A DNA stretch of 64,000 nt, from NCBI RefSeq assembly GCF_001269985.1, contig NZ_BBZB01000002.1, positions 1,054,001 to 1,118,000 on the forward strand, given 5' to 3'. A program made the translations under genes and the position numbers. Below, piece by piece: positions 56,749-64,000 of this stretch. The DNA is from Pseudoalteromonas sp. '520P1 No. 423'. GTDB lineage: Bacteria; Pseudomonadota; Gammaproteobacteria; Enterobacterales; Alteromonadaceae. The notes under the pieces are model-generated. The model made no database searches and was not told the origin of the DNA. It saw nothing but the letters and a program-made list of their open reading frames with translations. Numbering within the stretch: position 1 is the stretch's first letter; each line of letters starts with the position of its first letter.

Positions 56749-56923
56749 ACATCTCCTATAGTGAATTTATATTCACATATTATTTTTATTATTTTTATGG
56801 AATTGAACATTATGAGCATAACTATATAAAAAATAATGTAAAAGACATTGATGTTAATTTACATATGGCTGTTTAAGTTACGGGTATAACCAATATTTTA
56901 AAATAACTATTCAACTTTTTAGT

Positions 56924-56952
56924 AAGCAAGTAAACACGGTTCACTTGCTTTT
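56924..56952. terminator. Hairpin after the first subtilase gene
   Basis: aagcaagt at 56924-56931 pairs with acttgctt at 56943-56950, just beyond the stop codon. The U-tract is weak for the minus strand. Confidence 0.45.
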
Positions 56953-56959
56953 ACTCATA

Positions 56960-59563
56960 TTAAAAAGAAGCTGTTAAACTCACATTCGAGAATGCTGTAT
57001 ATGCATCTAGCATGATGTGATAAACACCATTTTGTGTATTATGAATTGTGCAACTTTCATCGTTGCTCGCACCGCGAGATGCACAATCATTGTCCCAACT
57101 ACTTGGTTGCTGATTAAATTTAATATATAAATCTAAATCACCACTGCCTCCTTGAGTTGATATATTGAGTGTTTTACCTGCGGGAACATTAATTGTGTAT
57201 ATCAGATGGGTATTACTCGTTAAGTTTGAAATGACATCTCCATTTATCAATTCATTATTGTTTACAGGTGGCTCTACTATGACACCATCATTTTTATAAA
57301 TTGCAGTGAGAGATAGATCCCTAAAGCTTTTATACGCTTTAATCATCACATAATATGTACCAGATTTTGGATTAGCGACATCACATATCTCATTTGATGT
57401 AGACGTATAACCTTTACAATCAAAACTATTGCTAGTAGGTCTAGCACCATATTTAATATAAAGATCAGCATCTCCATTATCACCTAAAGTGGTAAAGTTC
57501 AGATGTGTTTGATTTTCTGGTACTTCTATTTTAAAAAATAGAGATTGCTTATTATCTGCATTAACAACTATAGTTTGTAGGTTTATGAGCATTACATCTT
57601 GATCACACCCATCTAAGTTAGGATCACTAATACAAGGATCTGGGTTCACAGGAACAACACTTGCTGTGATGACAGCATCATTTATATCTACTGAATTAGC
57701 AAAAATACTCGCATACACTTTTTGCCCAGGTAATACATTTATTTCACATAATTCAGCTTGATTAATATGCTCTGAAATACAATCTGCGTTATCTTTTGTT
57801 GCAATTTCACCCACCTTTACAAATAAATCGCTGTTTTGGGTGCTTTGGAGTACAAATTTTATTTTTTGAGTATCTGTAGGCACTTCAATATAAACAGATT
57901 TAGTTTCATTTGCTTTTATCGTATTTATTGCTGTATCACTATTTAAATCTATAAACTGTGGCGGTTGAGTATTTGGGATACAATCTTCAGTACAGGTTTG
58001 TTCATATACTGATAATTGGGTTTGTGCACTTTCGCTGGTGCGAGTTAATAAAATATACCAATCTCCAGCGGATGGATTATTAATAGTGCATAAAGCGTTG
58101 CCCCCTAAACCCATATCCGCACAATCATTTTGATGCGTTACTGGTGTTACAGCTGCAATATCGTTATGTTTAACAAAAAGTTCTACTTCAGCAAAACTAT
58201 CAGATGACATTTCAAAATTGAGTTGGGATACATTGTCCCCAACAGTTGTTTTGTAATATGCATAACCGTTTTGTAAATATCTCACATCCAGGCTTTCTCC
58301 CACAGAAATTTGAGTATGTTCAATTGATATCCCTGTAGATTCTCCAATATACAAAAGGTGATTTGGCGCACCTTGTGTTCTTGAAATCATGCCTTTAGAC
58401 GATCTTTGTTTTAATAAAGATTTAACTTCATAATGATTTAAACTAGGATCTTGCTCAAGTAACAATACTGCAGCACCTGCTACATGTGGTGCAGCCATAG
58501 ATGTCCCACTTAAACTTGTCACAACACCATCATTCCAAACAGATTCTATACTTGAACCTGGTGCAAAAATATCTACACATGAACCAAAATTAGAGACACT
58601 TGTTAATCCATCATCGGTGCCAGTTGCCGCTACTGTAATAACAGACTCTAATCTTGCTGGAGAATTTAAACATGCTTCTCTGCTATTATTTCCAGCAGCA
58701 ACAACCACTGTCATGCCAGCATCAATTGCCCTTTGAGTTGCCTGGTCCCACGCTACAGAACCATCAGGATCAGATAAGCTCATATTGATAACAGCTGGGC
58801 CATTATTTTTTTTATAGTCAGCGATTGCCCAGTCTATTCCTTCAATAACGGCTTCTGTGGTGCTATTCATACCACAATCCATTACTCTTACAGCAACGAT
58901 ATCTGCGTTATTTGCTACACCATAATTTTTACCTGCAATAGTGCCAGCAACATGAGAACCATGTCCCCAGCAATCATTACTGTCAAAATTACCCTCATGG
59001 GAATTAATACCCATACGTACACGACTAATACCCTGCGCATTATTATATTCTGTTAAATTTCCTGTTACGCCAGTATCTAATACATATACTGTGACACCTG
59101 TGCCATCATAAGGACTTGTATATTTACCATCTAAAGGCATCACTCTTTGATCTATGCGATCTAAACCCCAAGTGGCGTTATTTTCAGTTCTGCTTAATGC
59201 TAAATTCGTACTTTGATGTTTGACTGGTTTGAAACTTAAGGTTTTGTTTTCTTCTATCGCTAATATGTTTGCATCAAATTTTAGGTTCTCAATTGTTTGT
59301 GGTGAAGCTTCAACCACCAAAGATCTACCATTTGATAATACATTGGTAATGTCCAAAGCTGAATATTGTGCCAATGTATCAGCATTCAATTTATCTTTGG
59401 ATTGATCATTAAACGCTAAAGTTGATTGTTGCTTAAAAGTTATAATGTACTTTTTTAAATTTATATTTTCATGCTCAATACTTAAACTTGATGGGGAAAA
59501 TACCGATGCTAAACCGGTTACTCCCATTAACATGAAATTCTTCATTCGCTTGATGTTTTTCAT
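56960..59563 (-). CDS. Secreted subtilisin-like protease with four PPC-like domains
   Basis: An 867-residue S8 peptidase. It has a signal peptide, an I9-type propeptide (KKYIITFKQQSTLAFND), and a proteinase-K-like catalytic domain with Asp in VYVLDTGVTG (about 160), His in CWGHGSHVAGT (about 200), Asn in VAAGNNSREAC and Ser in GTSMAAPHVAG (about 356). After it come four PPC-like repeats (last two with DADLYIKYG and DLDLYIKFN plus paired Cys). Such tails are usually cut off after type II secretion. It is followed on the same strand by nothing but a hairpin. Confidence 0.93.
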   Translation of the reverse strand: MKNIKRMKNFMLMGVTGLASVFSPSSLSIEHENINLKKYIITFKQQSTLAFNDQSKDKLNADTLAQYSALDITNVLSNGRSLVVEASPQTIENLKFDANILAIEENKTLSFKPVKHQSTNLALSRTENNATWGLDRIDQRVMPLDGKYTSPYDGTGVTVYVLDTGVTGNLTEYNNAQGISRVRMGINSHEGNFDSNDCWGHGSHVAGTIAGKNYGVANNADIVAVRVMDCGMNSTTEAVIEGIDWAIADYKKNNGPAVINMSLSDPDGSVAWDQATQRAIDAGMTVVVAAGNNSREACLNSPARLESVITVAATGTDDGLTSVSNFGSCVDIFAPGSSIESVWNDGVVTSLSGTSMAAPHVAGAAVLLLEQDPSLNHYEVKSLLKQRSSKGMISRTQGAPNHLLYIGESTGISIEHTQISVGESLDVRYLQNGYAYYKTTVGDNVSQLNFEMSSDSFAEVELFVKHNDIAAVTPVTHQNDCADMGLGGNALCTINNPSAGDWYILLTRTSESAQTQLSVYEQTCTEDCIPNTQPPQFIDLNSDTAINTIKANETKSVYIEVPTDTQKIKFVLQSTQNSDLFVKVGEIATKDNADCISEHINQAELCEINVLPGQKVYASIFANSVDINDAVITASVVPVNPDPCISDPNLDGCDQDVMLINLQTIVVNADNKQSLFFKIEVPENQTHLNFTTLGDNGDADLYIKYGARPTSNSFDCKGYTSTSNEICDVANPKSGTYYVMIKAYKSFRDLSLTAIYKNDGVIVEPPVNNNELINGDVISNLTSNTHLIYTINVPAGKTLNISTQGGSGDLDLYIKFNQQPSSWDNDCASRGASNDESCTIHNTQNGVYHIMLDAYTAFSNVSLTASF

Positions 59564-59695
59564 TGTTTTACCTTAGTTGGATTTAGTTAAAGGCACATAA
59601 AATGCACCCAAGTGTCTTTCATTTATCCCTAATTTCAGACAAAACAAACCGCCATTAAAATTATCAATGTTGTTATGAATTTAAAATTATGAGAA

Positions 59696-59720
59696 TGGCG
59701 TCGTAATATACACGACGCCA
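59696..59720. terminator. Hairpin after the second subtilase gene
   Basis: tggcgtcg at 59696-59703 pairs with cgacgcca at 59713-59720, right after the stop codon. There is no strong U-tract. Confidence 0.55.
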
Positions 59721-59732
59721 CAAAGGGGATTT

Positions 59733-61742
59733 TTAGTAGCTTGCTGTTAGGGTAACACCCGAATATGCTTTATAAGGATTAAGCATAATATGGTATGTTA
59801 TATCTGTAGTTGATGAATTAGTGAGTGAGCAAGATTCATTGTTGCCAATATTAAATGGTCGACAGTCGTAGTCATTTTTAGTAGCTTGAGATCCCGCTTT
59901 TACATATAAATCCACATCTCCTGTTCCATTTGCAATATCAACATTTAATGTTTGAGAAGCAGGTACTGTGATTGAATAATGCTGCATTTGCGATGTTGCG
60001 GCCAAATTATTTAAGCTTTCACCATTTTGTAAAGTGTCATCACCCACTGGCGGTGTAATCACATGGTTACTTAAACTTGCCATAATTTGACTACCATTAT
60101 AGGTACTGTAACCATACATATTAATATAGTAAGTGCCTATTTTAGGTTCGTTAATGACACATGTTTCCGAAGTACCTGATTTTTGAGAGCGGCAATCATA
60201 ATCATTAAGCCCTGCTTGTGAGCTAAACTTAACCATAATATCTAAATCACCAGAGCCACCTTGCGTTTCGATTTTGAGCTCATCAAACTTATTTGTTACC
60301 TCTATCGCGTACATAGTTTCAGATTGTGCTTCACCATTAGCAGCCACGGCTTGATTATTTATTAAAACAATGGTTTCACCAGGTTGTGGACATAAACTTG
60401 GATCAGTGTCACAACTAGGTGGTATTGAACCTCCACCGCTCGCTTCTGAACCTACATATAACAGCCTATTGTGGGTTGGAAGTGGTAAATTATCTAAACC
60501 AACAATCACATCCTTAGTTGAATCATTTATTAATTTTTGTTTAACTTGTGCTGGTGTAAGATATGGGTCATCACTTAATGCAAGTGCTGCAGCACCTGTT
60601 ACAAAGGGACTTGCAGCTGATGTTCCTGTAAAGCTGGTAGAATTAAAACGAACGCTTGCAGCGCTGACACCTGTTCCGGGGGCAAAAATATCAACACATT
60701 GTCCATAATTTGAATAACTTGTCATTGTTGGCGCATTATTCATTTGCTCTTCATATAAGGCGACATGATCTTCTTTTCCTATGGCACCTACAGTAATGAC
60801 ATCTGTCATTCTAGCTGGGGAATTCCAACATGCGTCATGCTGATCGTTACCCGCACCGGCAATTACTGTCACGCCAGAATCAATTACAGACTGTAATGCT
60901 TGTTCCATCAATTCAATATCAGCCAGATCATAATAACTTGCTCTTGGGCCTTCAACCCACCAAGTAAAACTAATATTTACAACAGAAGGCAATTCATGAG
61001 ATTGAGCATCCTGTTTAATAAAGTCGATTGCATCTAATACTTTACTTAAATGTACTTCCTCTAATGCACTTAAATCTGCGTTGTCTCTATCTGTTTCACA
61101 CTCAGGCACATTTTTATAAATACTAACAGGTACGAGTTGTGTTTGTTTTGCTACACCAAATTTTTCACTTGAGACAAGACTGGCTACTGACGTGCCATGT
61201 CCATCACAGTCATTTCCGTTAAGTGTGCCATCATTTGCACTAAATCCATTACTTCGAAATAAGCCATCAAAATGACTGTTATATAAATCAACACCTGTAT
61301 CTAAAATATATGCTACTACCCCTTGACCGTTATTATAAGGTTGATATGTTGTATCAAATCCAGGTTCTCTTTGATCTATACGACTTATACCCCAATCATT
61401 AAAAAATGCTTTTTGTGGTGTAAAGTCGGTATCTTTAATAAGTTTATCTATGTGTTTATTTGTTCTCAGTTGTTTTACTTGCTTGTCTGTTGCATCAATA
61501 ACAAAACCTTGAACTGCATCATAAAAAACATTTACAACCGATACGCCAATTTGTTTACTCACTTCACTTGCCATGAACTTATGATATGCCGCTCTCGCTT
61601 GTGATTCATCTGCTAAAACATTTGGCATATCAAGTGTTACTATATATCTGTGTTTAGTTTCATCAATATTAAGTGCATTTGTATTAGATGCCATTAATAC
61701 AAGAGCCGCTGATATCATATTATTGGAGAATTTGTTCTTCAT
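59733..61742 (-). CDS. Secreted subtilisin-like protease with two PPC domains
   Basis: A 669-residue S8 peptidase. It has a signal peptide (MISAALVLMASNTNALN), an I9-like propeptide, and a catalytic domain with Asp in AYILDTGVDL (about 151), His in CDGHGTSVASLV (about 180), Asn in GAGNDQHDACWNS and Ser in GTSAASPFVTG (about 375). Two PPC domains follow (GSGDLDIMVKFS; GTGDVDLYVKAG) with Cys pairs. It is related to, but clearly distinct from, its neighbour at 56960, suggesting an old duplication. Large insertions in the catalytic domain (for example YKNVPECETDRDNADLSALE) are unusual. Confidence 0.93.
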   Translation of the reverse strand: MKNKFSNNMISAALVLMASNTNALNIDETKHRYIVTLDMPNVLADESQARAAYHKFMASEVSKQIGVSVVNVFYDAVQGFVIDATDKQVKQLRTNKHIDKLIKDTDFTPQKAFFNDWGISRIDQREPGFDTTYQPYNNGQGVVAYILDTGVDLYNSHFDGLFRSNGFSANDGTLNGNDCDGHGTSVASLVSSEKFGVAKQTQLVPVSIYKNVPECETDRDNADLSALEEVHLSKVLDAIDFIKQDAQSHELPSVVNISFTWWVEGPRASYYDLADIELMEQALQSVIDSGVTVIAGAGNDQHDACWNSPARMTDVITVGAIGKEDHVALYEEQMNNAPTMTSYSNYGQCVDIFAPGTGVSAASVRFNSTSFTGTSAASPFVTGAAALALSDDPYLTPAQVKQKLINDSTKDVIVGLDNLPLPTHNRLLYVGSEASGGGSIPPSCDTDPSLCPQPGETIVLINNQAVAANGEAQSETMYAIEVTNKFDELKIETQGGSGDLDIMVKFSSQAGLNDYDCRSQKSGTSETCVINEPKIGTYYINMYGYSTYNGSQIMASLSNHVITPPVGDDTLQNGESLNNLAATSQMQHYSITVPASQTLNVDIANGTGDVDLYVKAGSQATKNDYDCRPFNIGNNESCSLTNSSTTDITYHIMLNPYKAYSGVTLTASY

Positions 61743-62265
61743 TTCTGACCTCGTTTTCTTATTTTTCTAATCATCAAAGTAATTAAATAACTCAATAATC
61801 CATATCGAATCATTAACAATAATTTCACAATGCCGAGTGTTTAACAATGTTTTTTTGAATTTTTATTCATTACATGGTGTTTGTTTGTAATTTACCGCTT
61901 ATTCTAAAAACGCATATATTTAAAATAAAAAAGAATAATAAATTTACTTTAAATGTATTTATATGCATTGATTTGTTGTTTTTTACGTAGTTGTTAGATT
62001 TGACTTGCGTTTAAAGTTCTCTATTCGGTATTTGTATATTTTATTTGATTAATGAGATGGTTAAAAGTAAAGAATATATTACGGTTTCACTCTATTTTAG
62101 AAACAATTGACTTGCATTTTAATTCATGTAAATTGAATAAAGTTAATTTTTAGTTAACACTTCTCGGGCTTTTGGTGTTGGGTTGTTTAATAACCACTTT
62201 GACAAAAAAGTAATAAATCACAAACAAGCGAAAATAATTTAAAGCACATAACCAAGGAGTCGTTT
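61743..62265. promoter_or_regulatory. Divergent spacer between two protease genes
   Basis: A 523-bp A/T-rich stretch with no gene, holding the promoters of the minus-strand and plus-strand subtilases. I see no clear operator or hairpin. Confidence 0.4.
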
Positions 62266-64000
62266 ATGAATAATAAAAATTCAATTTTGACTAACTGTAT
62301 TGCTAGTCTGTTGACGTTTACCAGCTTTATACCATCTGTATTAGCACAATCAGATGATAAAAATAATCACTACAACTTAAGTAAAATTGAAGAAGAAAAA
62401 TCACTTATTGTTGTATTTAAAGCCAATACCTCATTTGAACAAAGAGCCCAATTATTTGCTCAGTCAGCTTCTTCCTTCGCAGTTAGTCCAATGCGGTTGA
62501 CAAATAAGTATATGAATTCTCAAGGACAAGACCGTAGGTTTAAACATATATTAAATGGTCGTATGGCTAAAATAACCAAACCAAAAGGTTTAACACTAAC
62601 TGAATATCAAACACAGTTGGAACAAAATTCAAATATTGAATATGCGTTTGTTGATCAAGTTGTACATGTCGCTAAAACACCCAATGATCCAAGATTTGTG
62701 GAACAATTAAATTTTAATCATCCAGATGATTATGATATCGACGCACCGGAAGCCTGGGATATTTCAACAGGCTCAAAAGATGTTGTTGTTGGCATCATAG
62801 ATACAGGTTTTGATTATAATCACCCTGATTTAAAACAAAATATATGGGCTAATCCAAATGAGATCCCAGCTAATGGAATTGATGATGATAATAATGGTTA
62901 CATTGATGATATACATGGTATTAACCCAAAATTAAAAAACTCTGATCCGATAGATTTAGATGATCATGGTAGTCATATTGCTGGCACTATTGGTGCAAGT
63001 TCAAATGATGGTATTGGTGTTGCGGGTATTAATTGGAATGTCACTATGATTTCTTGTGCTGCTTTTGGTAAAGGTGGTGCTGGTAGCATGTCTACGATTT
63101 TAGAATGTATTAACTATATGTTAGACCTAAAGAGAAATCATGGTGTAAATATACGTGTTTTAAACAACTCATATGCAATACAAACTGACGATACCTCAGC
63201 TTTTCAAAGTGCTGTTCAAGAAATCGCTGCTGAAGATATTTTATTTGTAGCGGCTGCGAGTAATGATCGTACAGACAATGATTTATTGCCGCAAATGCCT
63301 GCAAGTTTAGAAATAGAAAATGTGATTTCTGTTGCAAGTGTCAATCAACAAGATAACTTTAGTTACGATCACAGTTGTTATGGTCAAAACTCTGTCGATA
63401 TTGCAGCTCCAGGTAACCGCGTTCGTTCAACTGCTGCACATGGTGGTTATGCAAGGATCAATGGTACTTCTCATGCAACACCTCATGTAGTAGGCGCAGC
63501 CGCATTAGCTTTATCAATTAATCCAAATTTATCAGCTATCGCACTTAAAAAAATGCTAATGGATTCAGGTGACAAATTATCAGACTTACATACTAAAACT
63601 GTCAGTGGCAAACGTGTCAATTTACATAATATGTTAAAAATGGCAGATCCAACGCCTAGACTTGGTTTTGATAGTCAAGTTGGTCAGGTTTATATTTCAA
63701 AATCACAGCAAACTATCATCCCATTAATGCTGACAAATAAAAATGGCTGGGCTAGTTCATCTGAAGTAAGTGTTCTTGCACCTGACGGTATAACGGCAAG
63801 TTTAAGTAAAGATTTTGGTATTGATGGCGAGTCGGTTGATTTAATTATAAATGTAGATGAATTTGTCGCATTGGGAGACCAAACAATTACCTTAGTATCA
63901 AATAACGCGGGTGAAGTAGTCGAACAAGCTCTGAACGTTGAAGTGATCCCTGGTGAATTGATTGCAGTAAATTTAGACAATAATACGCCTATGCCTTTAC
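62266..64000 (+). CDS. Subtilisin-like protease, runs off the window end
   Basis: At least 578 codons without a stop, so the 3' end lies beyond the window. A signal peptide (LLTFTSFIPSVLA) is followed by an inhibitor-type propeptide. The S8 domain has Asp in GIIDTGFDYNHPDL (about 180), His in DHGSHIAGTIG (about 233), Asn in VAAASNDRTDN and Ser in GTSHATPHVVG (about 401). It resembles the fervidolysin/thermitase-like branch (DIDAPEAWD before the Asp), unlike the two proteinase-K-like neighbours. AAGGAG at 62254-62259 sets the start. Confidence 0.92.
   Translation, partial: MNNKNSILTNCIASLLTFTSFIPSVLAQSDDKNNHYNLSKIEEEKSLIVVFKANTSFEQRAQLFAQSASSFAVSPMRLTNKYMNSQGQDRRFKHILNGRMAKITKPKGLTLTEYQTQLEQNSNIEYAFVDQVVHVAKTPNDPRFVEQLNFNHPDDYDIDAPEAWDISTGSKDVVVGIIDTGFDYNHPDLKQNIWANPNEIPANGIDDDNNGYIDDIHGINPKLKNSDPIDLDDHGSHIAGTIGASSNDGIGVAGINWNVTMISCAAFGKGGAGSMSTILECINYMLDLKRNHGVNIRVLNNSYAIQTDDTSAFQSAVQEIAAEDILFVAAASNDRTDNDLLPQMPASLEIENVISVASVNQQDNFSYDHSCYGQNSVDIAAPGNRVRSTAAHGGYARINGTSHATPHVVGAAALALSINPNLSAIALKKMLMDSGDKLSDLHTKTVSGKRVNLHNMLKMADPTPRLGFDSQVGQVYISKSQQTIIPLMLTNKNGWASSSEVSVLAPDGITASLSKDFGIDGESVDLIINVDEFVALGDQTITLVSNNAGEVVEQALNVEVIPGELIAVNLDNNTPMPL

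Overview
The window is strongly A/T-rich chromosomal DNA from a marine gammaproteobacterium, most likely of the order Alteromonadales (Pseudoalteromonas, Colwellia or a relative). This rests on protein resemblances recalled by eye: the divergent ppsA/ppsR pair, CsdA-type helicase, YdiJ-type oxidase, DUF599, DUF1244 and DUF1456 proteins, many exported proteases with PPC domains, a TonB receptor and a LipL32-like protein (a homologue is known in Pseudoalteromonas tunicata). I cannot place it to genus without a search.

Layout. (1) 1-13.2 kb is mostly housekeeping: a YehS-like DUF1456 protein, a DUF1244 protein, cold-shock helicase deaD with a consensus-like promoter and a leader of about 285 nt, an orphan tyrosine recombinase preceded by a strong palindrome, a 1022-residue FAD/Fe-S dehydrogenase (YdiJ type), ppsA and its regulator ppsR, and thymidine kinase. 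(2) 13.2-19.3 kb holds a heavy-metal RND pump (inner-membrane pump plus adaptor, no outer-membrane channel) with a small Cys/His-rich exported protein, then DUF599 and a small conserved protein. (3) 19.4-22.7 kb is a scarred region: a cyclase pseudogene, an IS66-type transposase remnant, a VapBC module with two palindromic operator candidates, and an IS3-family element that abuts the tail of another gene. (4) 22.9-27.2 kb holds a LipL32-like surface protein, a small membrane protein, a single-domain voltage-gated cation channel, and a second metal locus (anchor protein, HupE/UreJ, His-rich protein). (5) 27.4-33.2 kb is the most mobile part: a decayed binding-protein gene, a RAYT transposase with a duplicated hairpin-rich leader, an IS110 remnant, and what I read as integron-cassette material: a SEC-C mini-protein, a group IIC intron lying in an attC-like site, and an intact CARB-type class A beta-lactamase. 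No integron integrase is seen. (6) 33.7-44.4 kb has two divergent operons: LolD-like ATPase, FtsX-type permease, response regulator, sensor kinase and Gfo/Idh/MocA oxidoreductase on the minus strand; an ethylbenzene-dehydrogenase-domain cytochrome, a DUF1566 protein and a PPC-tailed metallophosphatase on the plus strand. (7) 44.5-64 kb carries a frameshifted gene, a divergent GDPD, a VOC protein, a TonB receptor, a phosphodiesterase with an Lrp-type regulator, a TIGR02285-like binding protein, a membrane protein with a possible PD-(D/E)XK nuclease domain, a split diguanylate cyclase, a PchB-like mutase, a chemoreceptor and three subtilisin-family proteases, the last running off the end.

How the genes fit together. 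PpsA and PpsR form the classical gluconeogenic switch. The two metal loci each pair a transporter with a small metal-ligand-rich exported protein. The PPC-tailed proteases and phosphatase fit an exported scavenging lifestyle. Several pseudogenes and at least two apparent one-base losses in A7 runs suggest either real decay or homopolymer errors in the assembly, so the frameshifts should be confirmed before being interpreted. No tRNA, rRNA or CRISPR array was seen.
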